From NCBI GenBank assembly GCA_025928125.1, contig JAICKD010000026.1:1-12680 (forward strand): a stretch of DNA of 12,680 nt. Reading direction: 5' to 3'. The translations under genes and the position numbers were made by a program. The stretch comes from Ktedonobacterales bacterium (lineage in GTDB: Bacteria > Chloroflexota > Ktedonobacteria > Ktedonobacterales > JADMIN01). Shown here one piece after another: positions 1 to 6,651 of the stretch. How positions within the stretch are numbered: the first letter of the stretch is position 1; the number at the start of each line of letters is the position of its first letter. The notes beneath the pieces are model-generated. The model did not search any database. It worked only from the letters and a program-made list of their open reading frames with translations, and had not been told where the DNA came from.

Positions 1-1106
1 GGAGCGTGCAGAATAAGGGCGTGCGCTATACCACCTCCTCGCCCGCGATTGACCCCTCGCGCGCCTACGTCTACAGCTACGGGCTGGATGGCACGCTGCG
101 CAAGTTCAACGCCGTCACCGGAGCCGAAGTGACTAGCGGCGGCTGGCCGATTCGCATCACGACGATGCCAAACACCGAGAAGGAGTCATCGCCGCTCAAT
201 ATCGGCAACGGCCGCGTCTACGTGACCACCGCGGGCTATCCTGGCGACGCGCCACCCTATCAGGGTCACGTTGTCGGCGTGCGGCTGGATACCGGCGCGG
301 AACAGGTCTTCAATAGCCTCTGCTCCGATAAGCCACATGTGTTGAACGACGGCGAGTGCGCAGCCAACCAGTCGGGCATCTGGGCGCGTGGCGGCGCCGT
401 CATCGAGCCGGGAACCGGCGACATTTACGTCACCACGGGCAACGGCAACTTCAATGGCCGCACCGACTGGGGCGATAGCGTCATCAAGCTCAGCGCCGAT
501 GGTCTGCGCGTGCTCGACAGCTATACGCCGACGAACCAGCAAACGCTCAATGAGACCGACGCCGACCTGGGCAGCACGACAGCGGGCATCCTGCCAGATA
601 TCCCTAATAGCCGCACGCCGCATCTGTTGATTCAAGGCGGCAAAGACCAGAAGTTGCGGCTCATCAATCGCGACAATATGAGCGGACAGGGCGGGCCAGG
701 CCATCTCGGCGGCGAACTGGCGCTGCTCGACTGGCCGGGCTGCCAACTCTTCACGCATCCGGTGAGCTGGAAAGAGGGCAATACCGTCTGGGTCACCCTC
801 GCCGGAACCTGCGGCATGGCGACCTATCAGGTGACGAGCGACAGCGCTGGGCGTGTAACGCTGCATGGGGTCTGGCACAATGGGACGAACTTCACAACGC
901 CCGTGCTGGCGGGCGGTGTGCTGTTCGCGGCGACCACTGGCGCCGTCGTCGCGCTCGTCCCGCATACCGGCCAGCGCCTCTGGTCAAGCGCGGCCACCAG
1001 TGCTGGCGGAAGCATCGGCGGCATCCACTGGGAAAGCCCAATCGTCGTCAATGGGCGCCTCTATATCCCCGACGAAAACGGTAAGCTTACCGCCTACGGC
1101 CTGTGA
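1..1106 (+). CDS. PQQ-like beta-propeller repeat protein, 5'-truncated
   Basis: The reading frame is open from the first bases of the window and stops with TGA at 1104-1106, so the N-terminus, including any signal peptide, lies outside. A GTG at 6 is only an internal Val codon with no ribosome site. The visible 367 residues repeat beta-propeller blade patterns: hydrophobic strands such as RVYVTT, DIYVTTGNG, VLFAATTGAVVAL and RLYIPDENGKLTAYG, each followed by Gly-rich turns and a Thr-Gly-x-x-Leu/Val strand. This is the pattern of PQQ-like repeat proteins (quinoprotein or WD-like propellers). Such proteins may bind PQQ, but many serve only as scaffolds. No dehydrogenase active site can be assigned from this part, so substrate and cofactor are unknown. 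The gene converges on the SGNH lipoprotein with 17 bases between stops. Confidence 0.8.
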   Translation, partial: SVQNKGVRYTTSSPAIDPSRAYVYSYGLDGTLRKFNAVTGAEVTSGGWPIRITTMPNTEKESSPLNIGNGRVYVTTAGYPGDAPPYQGHVVGVRLDTGAEQVFNSLCSDKPHVLNDGECAANQSGIWARGGAVIEPGTGDIYVTTGNGNFNGRTDWGDSVIKLSADGLRVLDSYTPTNQQTLNETDADLGSTTAGILPDIPNSRTPHLLIQGGKDQKLRLINRDNMSGQGGPGHLGGELALLDWPGCQLFTHPVSWKEGNTVWVTLAGTCGMATYQVTSDSAGRVTLHGVWHNGTNFTTPVLAGGVLFAATTGAVVALVPHTGQRLWSSAATSAGGSIGGIHWESPIVVNGRLYIPDENGKLTAYGL

Positions 1107-1123
1107 GGCGCGGGCTACTCATC

Positions 1124-1885
1124 CTATGTGCCAGGGACGGCGTGGTGCGCCGTGATCTGCGCCCAGAAGAGGTCGGCTAGCACGCGATAGCCGCTATCCG
1201 AGGGATGGAAGCCGTCGCTGGCGATATAATCGGGATGCGCCGCCAGGTCGGAATGGAAGAGGTCCACCAACACCTGATGATGCTTCGCCACTACTCCATC
1301 AATGACCGTATTCCACTGGGCAGCGACGGCGCGGATTTGCGCCGGATTCAGCCCCCGGAGGCACGCGCCGAGTCCGGGGGAACCATCGCGAATCGCCGGG
1401 AGCAGGCTCATATCCGGCGCGTTGGCGACGAAGACCTGGGCATGCGTCTGTGACTGTAGCTGGCCGAGCAGGGAGTCGAGATCGCGCTGATAGTCTGCCA
1501 GCGGCGTACACTGGCGAAAATCGTTGCCGACCATCCAGATCGTCACCAGGGTCGGGTGCGCCGCGAGCGCCTGGGGCAATTCCTCGGCCAGCGCCTGCTT
1601 GACGGTATAGCCATTGACGCCGAGGTTCAGCGCGAAGGCATGGGCGGGCAGACGCGCAATCAGCCGCGGCACATAGGCCGTCGTGCTGGGATCGCTGGCG
1701 CCGACGCCGACCGCATCCGACGCGCCCAGGGCGACGTAGACCATCGACGGCGTGGCCGTGGGCGTCGCCTTGGGAGTTGCACGCCGTGCGCTACTTGCCT
1801 CGCCACAGGCTGCCAGCGCTAGCGCACACAGAGCCAGCAGTAACGCCGCTATTCCTGCCCGCTGTAGCATCCTCGCGCATTTCAT
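1124..1885 (-). CDS. SGNH/GDSL-family hydrolase lipoprotein
   Basis: This 253-aa protein is probably an esterase or lipase-like hydrolase anchored on the outer face of the membrane. Residues 1-27 form a lipoprotein signal: a basic start, a Leu/Ala-rich core and a lipobox ending Leu-Ala-Ala-Cys27. A Thr/Pro/Ala-rich linker follows (about 31-47). SGNH blocks are visible in order: Gly54-Ala-Ser56-Asp57 (block I, nucleophile Ser56, written GASD rather than GDSL), Asn-Leu-Gly89-Val-Asn (block II), Gly120-Asn121-Asp (block III) and Asp224-Gly-Phe-His227 (block V, the acid and base of the triad). The ATG at 1885 has a GGGAG ribosome site just upstream. It lies 79 bases downstream of the protease gene on the same strand, so the two could be co-transcribed, although a palindrome in the gap may allow separate control. 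The substrate cannot be read from the sequence. Confidence 0.85.
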   Translation of the reverse strand: MKCARMLQRAGIAALLLALCALALAACGEASSARRATPKATPTATPSMVYVALGASDAVGVGASDPSTTAYVPRLIARLPAHAFALNLGVNGYTVKQALAEELPQALAAHPTLVTIWMVGNDFRQCTPLADYQRDLDSLLGQLQSQTHAQVFVANAPDMSLLPAIRDGSPGLGACLRGLNPAQIRAVAAQWNTVIDGVVAKHHQVLVDLFHSDLAAHPDYIASDGFHPSDSGYRVLADLFWAQITAHHAVPGT

Positions 1886-1912
1886 CGGCGCTCTCCCTGT
1901 GACTCAGCCGCA

Positions 1913-1932
1913 CACCACAATGCATTGTAGTG
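1913..1932. promoter_or_regulatory. Near-perfect palindrome upstream of the SGNH lipoprotein
   Basis: The central 12 bases (1917-1928) read ACAATGCATTGT, a perfect palindrome. Three more pairs flank it outside a single mismatch, making 18 of 20 positions symmetric. It lies 28 bases upstream of the lipoprotein ATG (1885) and 33 bases past the protease stop. Such a site could be an operator for a dimeric regulator or a small RNA stem. No regulator gene in the window points to either use. Confidence 0.35.
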
Positions 1933-1964
1933 AGGCGCTTCGCTGAGCCACAAGAGCCGCTTCC

Positions 1965-3815
1965 TTAGCGATTTTGCGCCCAAGGTGGCACACTGCTGGC
2001 ATCGCGCGTCGCCGACAGGTTCGACTGGTCGCGCTCGGCGCCACAGACCGCGCACCGCACCGCGTTCGCCTGCATCGGATGTCCGTTGACGCAGCGCGCG
2101 CTGGAATTGCCATCCTGCCACGACCCGGATCGCGGGCTATCATATGAACTGGGGCCGGAAGGCACTGGCCCAGAGACAGGATGTGACCGGCTACCTTGTG
2201 GCGCGCCACCATACGGCGCGTAGCCGGAATAGGGCTGCGACTGCGGCTGCGCGGATTGCTCGCCCTGCGGATACGGTTGCTGCGGTTGCGCATAGGGCCA
2301 CTGCCCATTGGCCGGATGAGCGGGCTGCGCGGGACCGTTATACGCCGTTGGCGCGTATGGCGAGGCAGCGCCAGCGCCGGGATAGCCCTGGGAGATCCCC
2401 GCGTTCGACCAGACGGCAAGCGGGGCGGGAGCCGTCTGCGCGCGCTTGCGCTTTCGGCTGCGGCTGAGGCTGCGTAGCGCCAGCAGGATGAGCAGGAGCA
2501 TCAACAGGACGAGACCGGCGCCAATCGCCGCGATCACAGGTAATGGCAGTGGCAACTGAGAGAGCGAGAACGAGGAGGACGACGCCTCGCCAATAGCAGC
2601 GTTATCCGCATAGGCGCGGTAGGGATCCAGCCCATGAAACTCCGGGTATTTCGCGCTTAGAGCGTCCATCTCGCGCGCCGCCGCATGCCAGTGTCCTGGC
2701 GTGGTATCGGCATAATCCGCGAATGCCTGTTGCCAGAGCGCCTGAAATGTGCCGGGCTTCGTATCAATGTTCTCAGAATTCAGCAGCGACATCGCGTTAT
2801 CGCTTGAGCGCAGAAACGCGGTGATGCCCTGCGTATCGGAGCCGCCGAAGCTGACGATACCAACGATATGCCCGTCGGTATCCAGCGCCGGGCCGCCGCT
2901 ATCGCCATGCTCCACGTTGCCACCAACCTGGATCAGCTGTGAGCCGTTGTCGTTGCGTTTGAGCGCGCTGATAGTGACGTTATTCACCGATGGGGTCAGC
3001 AGGTTCGTCGGGTCGCCATTGAAATCGCCATTACCCGGAAATCCAATAACCGTCAGGGCATCTTCGACGGCAAGCTGACGCGCCGAGTCGAGCTGAATGC
3101 TGGGGGTGTCTGTCAGATCGACATGAATCAGCGCGAGATCGTCCTCGCCAAACGAGCTGGTTGCCAGAACATGCGCCTCTTTGTATGGCGCCGTCATCAA
3201 CCCGGCGAGCAGGGAGGCGTTCGCGCTGGAGGACGCGCCAGTGATGGCGCCGCTATAGCTTTCCGAGCGCCAGACCAGCACACGCGGCGGTGAGTACTTG
3301 GTGCTGAAAGGGAAGCCGTTGAACTGCACGATGCCGTTGGCGACATCGTCCGCGGTCACCGGCACGCTGGGACGGCAGGCCGCATTGAGGAACGACGCGA
3401 CATCCGTTCCCACCTGCCGAACGCCAAACATCTCGTCGTCGAGGCTCGCCCGATCAATATCCACAACGTGGTCGGCAGTGAGAACATCGCCCTGCGCGCT
3501 CACGAAGGCGCCCGACCCCAGCCCGCCGACGGTATACGCGCCCGATGCTGGCAGTGTGACCGTCAGGCCACAGGCCGCGAGCGTGAGATGTGCGCTGTAG
3601 AGGGTGGCGATGCGCACGACCGCGGGCGTTGACATATCGATCGCGCGCACAACTGGATTAGTCAGGACGCCGCCCGGCGGACGGTCTTTCGCGGCGACAG
3701 GCAGCGTCGTGGCAATGGCAAGGAAGGCGACCGTGAAGAGAGCCATAAGCGGACGGCGGAGCGTCGCCAGGCCAGCGTGGTCTCGGTCTGGCCGACGGGG
3801 AACGGCTGAACGCAT
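1965..3815 (-). CDS. Membrane-anchored trypsin-like serine protease with C-terminal zinc ribbon
   Basis: This 616-aa protein has several parts. Residues 20-42 form a signal or anchor helix with an Ala-x-Ala-like end. Residues about 55-345 are a chymotrypsin-fold protease domain with the triad His116 (Thr-Ala-Asp-His), Asp226 (Asp-Asp-Leu-Ala-Leu-Ile) and Ser306 (Gly-Asp-Ser-Gly-Gly-Pro), resembling HtrA-type proteases but with no PDZ domain. A helical, TPR-like stretch spans about 352-410. One strong membrane helix lies at about 425-448, followed by a basic RSRKRKR stop-transfer. The tail at 465-570 is rich in Pro, Gln, Tyr, Gly and Ser. A zinc ribbon has ligands Cys575, His579 (or none), Cys588 and Cys591. 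The positive-inside rule puts the protease outside and the ribbon in the cytoplasm. The ATG at 3815 follows an AAGGA site. It is probably a quality-control or signalling protease; the substrate is unknown. Confidence 0.88.
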   Translation of the reverse strand: MRSAVPRRPDRDHAGLATLRRPLMALFTVAFLAIATTLPVAAKDRPPGGVLTNPVVRAIDMSTPAVVRIATLYSAHLTLAACGLTVTLPASGAYTVGGLGSGAFVSAQGDVLTADHVVDIDRASLDDEMFGVRQVGTDVASFLNAACRPSVPVTADDVANGIVQFNGFPFSTKYSPPRVLVWRSESYSGAITGASSSANASLLAGLMTAPYKEAHVLATSSFGEDDLALIHVDLTDTPSIQLDSARQLAVEDALTVIGFPGNGDFNGDPTNLLTPSVNNVTISALKRNDNGSQLIQVGGNVEHGDSGGPALDTDGHIVGIVSFGGSDTQGITAFLRSSDNAMSLLNSENIDTKPGTFQALWQQAFADYADTTPGHWHAAAREMDALSAKYPEFHGLDPYRAYADNAAIGEASSSSFSLSQLPLPLPVIAAIGAGLVLLMLLLILLALRSLSRSRKRKRAQTAPAPLAVWSNAGISQGYPGAGAASPYAPTAYNGPAQPAHPANGQWPYAQPQQPYPQGEQSAQPQSQPYSGYAPYGGAPQGSRSHPVSGPVPSGPSSYDSPRSGSWQDGNSSARCVNGHPMQANAVRCAVCGAERDQSNLSATRDASSVPPWAQNR

Positions 3816-3839
3816 CGAGCATAATTCCTTTGTGCGCCA

Positions 3840-3890
3840 TACGATACCCTGGCGGCGATACCGTTCGCGCTCTCAACCAGCAGTATCGTA
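3840..3890. promoter_or_regulatory. CGATAC repeats upstream of the protease gene
   Basis: Three copies of CGATAC lie 26-75 bases ahead of the protease start: two direct copies at 3842-3847 and 3856-3861 and an inverted copy at 3883-3888. The outer pair extends to a perfect 8-base inverted repeat (3840-3847 and 3883-3890). This arrangement could bind a regulator of the protease group, but six-base repeats in 50 bases may also be chance. Confidence 0.25.
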
Positions 3891-3993
3891 ACATCCTCAT
3901 GACCGCTGGCGGGCGCAAGGGGACGGCTTCAGGCACGCGCCGATGGCGAACGTTGTCTGAGCTACTGGATAAACAGACGTTTCACGAATCAGG

Positions 3994-4002
3994 ATTGTAC
4001 CA
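3994..4002 (-). promoter_or_regulatory. Extended -10 promoter candidate for the protease gene
   Basis: Read on the minus strand this is TGGTACAAT, an extended -10 element (TGn plus a 5-of-6 match to TATAAT). No convincing -35 lies 16-18 bases upstream, which extended -10 promoters can tolerate. Transcription would start near 3987 and leave a leader of about 170 bases before the protease ATG at 3815. The remainder of the 350-base gap between the protease and the zinc-ribbon gene (3816-4165) shows no other gene I can support. Confidence 0.35.
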
Positions 4003-4165
4003 CGGCAGGCAAGCGAACAGGGCGAATGGCCGCAAAGTCACGACGAACCAGCGGCTCCTACGCCACGCGCGCGGCCGCGAGACATTAACGCGAGACAGGA
4101 GCAGCGCACCGCGCCACGCTATCCTGTGTGGAGTCTGGTGTGCTCTCCCATCCTGCGCTACGGTG

Positions 4166-4459
4166 CTAGTGCCGGACGCGCGCCCGCTCGAAGCAATCGC
4201 TGCAATAGACCGGCTTATCGTTGCGCGGCAAGAACGGCACCTGGTCTTCTTTGCCACACTCGGCGCAAACGATGGTATGCATTTCGCGAGGCCCACCGTT
4301 CCGGCTGGCGGACATTGCCTGCTTGCGGCGCTGTCGGCAATCTGGGCAGCGGCCTGGCTCGTTGAGCAGTCCTTTCTGCTGGTAGAACTCCTGCTCGCCA
4401 GCCGTAAAGATGAAATCTTGTCCGCATTCTCGACACTGTAGGGTCTTGTCCTCGAACAT
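4166..4459 (-). CDS. Small double zinc-ribbon protein (zf-trcl-like)
   Basis: This is a 97-aa protein with two four-cysteine clusters. The first is Cys9-x2-Cys12 with Cys38-x2-Cys41, enclosing a Phe-Ile-Phe-Thr-x-Gly-Glu-Gln-x-Phe-Tyr-x3-Gly-Leu segment. That layout is typical of the probable zinc-ribbon family often annotated zf-trcl. The second is Cys65-x2-Cys68 with Cys86-x2-Cys89, enclosing Val-Pro-Phe-x-Pro-Arg and ending Tyr-Cys-x2-Cys-Phe. Each is expected to bind one zinc ion; the function is not known, though nucleic-acid or protein binding is plausible. I chose the ATG at 4459 because a GAGGAGG ribosome site lies about 10 bases upstream. The frame stays open further upstream but that extension has no such site and no family similarity. 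It is transcribed toward the protease gene, 350 bases away. Confidence 0.85.
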   Translation of the reverse strand: MFEDKTLQCRECGQDFIFTAGEQEFYQQKGLLNEPGRCPDCRQRRKQAMSASRNGGPREMHTIVCAECGKEDQVPFLPRNDKPVYCSDCFERARVRH

Positions 4460-4857
4460 GGTACGTGGGCCTCCTCGGGATACCTGCGCCACACAGCACA
4501 TTTGGCATATCTGCCGTCGCGCGCATTCGACGCTCTCCGCGCCGCCGCGCTGGGCAGAAAGGACTTGTCACCATCCCAGTATTTATTCTGAGGATGGCGC
4601 AGGGAAATACCGAGCCAAGGATACACGGTTGCATGAATAAATGCAAGATGTTCGTTATTCTGGCGCGTCATTGTGTGAGCAACATCACGTCGGCGCCTAT
4701 CCAGACCCCATAAATTCCTAGATACATCGACTGCGCGGGAAGAAGAACAACTTGACTCGTCTGGATGCGTAGAATGGGTGTGTATGCTCGCGCTCAGTCA
4801 ATGATTATGCAATGCCGCTATGCGTTCCTTGGGGAAGGCCGCAGGGAGGGATAATCC
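4460..4857. other. Divergent intergenic region, no gene seen
   Basis: These 398 bases separate the minus-strand zinc-ribbon gene from the plus-strand DUF4190 trio and should hold both promoters. On minus, TTGCAT (4641-4646) and TATCCT (4618-4623) are spaced by 17 bases, a weak promoter candidate for the zinc-ribbon gene. The same TTGCAT lies in a 6-base inverted repeat (4629-4634 and 4641-4646) around a 6-base AT-rich centre. On plus, TTGACT at 4752 has no -10 at proper spacing. AT content rises between about 4570 and 4780 relative to the surrounding genes. Open frames crossing here have no recognisable protein features. Confidence 0.5.
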
Positions 4858-5352
4858 GTGTCATATTACGACCCCGAAACATCGCCATACTCGTCGCCGC
4901 CACCGCCACCGCTCGACCCGCCACCAGCGGAGGGGCAGGCCGATGGCTATGGATGGCAGGGCCAGCCGCCCTATCCGCCACAACAGCCAAATCAACAGCA
5001 GTATCAGACCTATCAGCAGCCGTCCTATCAGCCATATAGCCAGCCATCTGCCAACTACTACCAGGGGCCAATGGCACCTGGGACAAGCGGCTATGCCATC
5101 GCCAGCCTGATCTGCTCCCTGCTGGGGTACATCGGCGTCTTCGGCTTTGGCCCGCTGCTCGGCATCATCTTTGGACATCTTGCGCTCCGCGAGATTGACC
5201 GCTCGAATGGCGCACTGCAAGGGCGCGGCATCGCTCAGGCGGGCCTGATCCTCGGCTATATCGCGCTTGGCCTCGTGCTGCTGATGATCATCTTCTTCAT
5301 CATCATCGTTGCGATAGGAGCAGGCGCGTCAATGTTTGGACCGCAGGGGTAA
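4858..5352 (+). CDS. DUF4190-type membrane protein with Pro/Gln/Tyr-rich N-terminus (paralog 1)
   Basis: The protein has 164 residues and starts with GTG at 4858, supported by GGGAGGG seven bases upstream. Residues 1-75 are low-complexity and rich in Pro, Gln, Tyr and Ser. Two hydrophobic segments follow (about 78-108 and 125-155). They are joined by a loop with Ser116-Asn-Gly-x3-Gly122-Arg-Gly-x-Ala126, the hallmark shared with the next two genes and with the DUF4190 family, whose function is not known. A likely topology is two membrane helices with the conserved loop on one side and the disordered tail exposed. It is first of three same-strand paralogs, 88 bases before the next gene, and is probably transcribed with them. 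Similar tails occur in bacterial membrane proteins that make protein contacts, which is only a hint here. Confidence 0.85.
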   Translation: MSYYDPETSPYSSPPPPPLDPPPAEGQADGYGWQGQPPYPPQQPNQQQYQTYQQPSYQPYSQPSANYYQGPMAPGTSGYAIASLICSLLGYIGVFGFGPLLGIIFGHLALREIDRSNGALQGRGIAQAGLILGYIALGLVLLMIIFFIIIVAIGAGASMFGPQG

Positions 5353-5376
5353 ACTGGGAGAGCGACAAACCACCGA

Positions 5377-5416
5377 CGCGGGCGTCTGACCAACGTACGG
5401 GACACAGGCGCCCGCG
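5377..5416 (+). repeat. Stem-loop between DUF4190 paralogs 1 and 2
   Basis: Bases 5377-5388 pair with 5405-5416 to give a 12-bp stem with one G-U pair and a 16-base loop that contains the palindrome CGTACG. The stem is G+C rich but has no T-tract after it, so it is a poor intrinsic terminator. It ends 24 bases before the ATG at 5441, so it could affect mRNA processing, stability or translation of paralog 2. Confidence 0.55.
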
Positions 5417-5440
5417 ACTCGTCCTCACCAGGAGAACCAC

Positions 5441-5881
5441 ATGGCTTCTGAACCGACGTCCAGCGCCGCTCCTAGCTCGCCGTCCAGTCCAGCTCCCGAT
5501 GCGACCGCGCCATACCCGAATCCGAATGCGTACGCTTATCCAGAACCCTACCAGTATCCATACGCCACCCCGGGCTATTACTATCCTTGGATGTATGCGC
5601 CCCCAGCGCCGCGCCTGGGTACCTGGGCGCTCGTTAGCATGATCTGTGGCGCCGTCTCGATTGCCACCTTCCAGAGCGTCCTGGCGATTCTGGCGATTAT
5701 CTTCGGTTTCATCGGCCTGAACGAGGTCAAGAAGTCTCAGGGGGCGGTTGAGGGGCGCGGCTTCGCCATCGCGGGCATCGTGACCGGCTTCATCTCGATT
5801 GGCCTGACACTCATATTTATCGCGCTCTACATCCTCTATTTCGTCTTCCTCTTCTCGGCGCTGAATACGCTGCCAGACTGA
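5441..5881 (+). CDS. DUF4190-type membrane protein (paralog 2)
   Basis: The protein has 146 residues. The ATG at 5441 follows an AGGAG site at six-base spacing. Residues 1-57 are rich in Pro, Ala, Ser and then Tyr, with Tyr-Pro repeats. Two membrane segments lie at about 61-92 and 108-140, with the motif Ser99-Gln-Gly101-x3-Gly105-Arg-Gly-Phe-Ala109 between them, matching paralogs 1 and 3 at the same place. The C-terminal helix is unusually rich in Phe, Ile and Leu. Its length and order of parts match small DUF4190 proteins. Duplication in tandem followed by divergence of the N-terminal tails is the simplest origin. No enzymatic residues are visible, and a structural or scaffolding role in the membrane is possible but unproven. 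Confidence 0.85.
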   Translation: MASEPTSSAAPSSPSSPAPDATAPYPNPNAYAYPEPYQYPYATPGYYYPWMYAPPAPRLGTWALVSMICGAVSIATFQSVLAILAIIFGFIGLNEVKKSQGAVEGRGFAIAGIVTGFISIGLTLIFIALYILYFVFLFSALNTLPD

Positions 5882-5919
5882 TGTTCCCCGCAACCTCGGC
5901 TGTCATAGCACATTTGGGT

Positions 5920-5947
5920 ACGCCTGCGTCTCGATGAGGCCAGGCGT
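5920..5947 (+). repeat. Stem-loop between DUF4190 paralogs 2 and 3
   Basis: Bases 5920-5926 pair perfectly with 5941-5947. After a single bulged C (5927), five more pairs (5928-5932 with 5936-5940, one G-U) close on a 3-base loop, giving about 12 bp in all. The bases after it are T-rich only in scattered positions, so it is a weak terminator candidate. It begins 38 bases past the paralog 2 stop and ends 62 bases before the paralog 3 start. Confidence 0.5.
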
Positions 5948-6009
5948 TCATCTGTATTATCGATTCGTCTCCGTGACACGAGGCGACGCGGTACCAGAAG
6001 GAGCCATCT

Positions 6010-6432
6010 GTGTCTTTCCCCGTGCGACCCAGTGACACAACATCGCACGCTCCAGTTGAGCCATTATCGCCAGATTTCGCGCCCTTTGCGCCTGCGCCCC
6101 ATGCGAGCGATACGCCAACCCCACGACGGAGCATCTGGGCGCTGGTCGGCGCAGTCTGCGGTTTCGTCACTACCGTGGGAGTATGCGCCACGGGTTTCAG
6201 CATCACCGCTGCCGAGATCTTGTGGGTCGCCGCTGGCCCGGCGCTTGTCAGTGGCCTCGTTGGGCTGGTGACTATCAGCGAATCGAATGGGCGGCTAAAG
6301 GGGCGCGGATTCGCGGTCGTCGGAGTTGTGATGGGTGTTGTGGGAATTATTGTGCTCACACACCTGACGTCGTCGCAACTCGTGGCACACTTCGAGCAGT
6401 ATCCGCCTTTCTCATTCCCATCAGATGATTAA
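6010..6432 (+). CDS. DUF4190-like membrane protein (paralog 3, divergent)
   Basis: The protein has 140 residues and starts with GTG at 6010, with AAGGAG ending six bases upstream. Residues 1-40 are Pro/Ala/Ser-rich and lack the Tyr/Gln bias of the other two. Hydrophobic segments at about 42-60, 67-88 and 101-117 flank the loop motif Ser92-Asn-Gly94-x3-Gly98-Arg-Gly-Phe-Ala102, the clearest sign of common descent with paralogs 1 and 2. The first hydrophobic region is longer and more broken than in the others, and the C-terminus carries a short polar tail (about 118-140) ending Ser-Asp-Asp. It is the last of the trio and is followed by a 219-base gap before glyA. Function is unknown. Confidence 0.75.
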   Translation: MSFPVRPSDTTSHAPVEPLSPDFAPFAPAPHASDTPTPRRSIWALVGAVCGFVTTVGVCATGFSITAAEILWVAAGPALVSGLVGLVTISESNGRLKGRGFAVVGVVMGVVGIIVLTHLTSSQLVAHFEQYPPFSFPSDD

Positions 6433-6533
6433 GACGACGACCTGCGCATCGATGCTGGCATCGCTTCTCCGCTGCATCTGGAATCTGGCAAGCATCCGTG
6501 ATAAGTCCGTTATCTCCCCTCCTATGCGCGGGA

Positions 6534-6542
6534 TGATATACT
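6534..6542 (+). promoter_or_regulatory. Extended -10 promoter candidate for glyA
   Basis: The bases read TGATATACT, an extended -10 (TGn) joined to TATACT, a 5-of-6 match to the consensus. No good -35 is visible at 16-18 bases. Transcription would begin near 6549 and give a leader of about 100 bases before the glyA ATG. The leader holds a perfect 6-bp stem with a CTCG loop (6556-6571). Confidence 0.45.
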
Positions 6543-6651
6543 ACTGCACACACGAGCGCGGCTCGCCGCGCCCCCTCACCGCCCGCCGGTTTCCCCCGCG
6601 GACGCCCGGCATCTGAGCGAACCTGAGCAATCTGAAACGGGAGCTTGTGAC

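Noticed and set aside
186..965. A 259-codon open frame on minus opposite the beta-propeller gene
   Set aside because: It has Arg/Ala-rich composition typical of the antisense of GC-rich coding DNA, and the plus frame shows propeller repeats.
3830..4441. A 203-codon open frame on plus
   Set aside because: It lies opposite the zinc-ribbon gene and its promoter region, shows no domain pattern and has no ribosome site. The minus-strand gene has clear cysteine motifs.
4752..4775. TTGACT followed by TAGAAT as a promoter for the DUF4190 genes
   Set aside because: The spacing is only 12 bases, too short for a standard promoter, and no other -10 fits TTGACT.
6446..6455. The palindrome GCATCGATGC after DUF4190 paralog 3 as a terminator
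   Set aside because: It is a perfect 10-base palindrome with no loop and no T-tract, so it cannot form a normal terminator hairpin.
6549..6651. A glycine or tetrahydrofolate riboswitch in the glyA leader
   Set aside because: I could not find the conserved core bases of either class; only a simple 6-bp hairpin (6556-6571) is clear.
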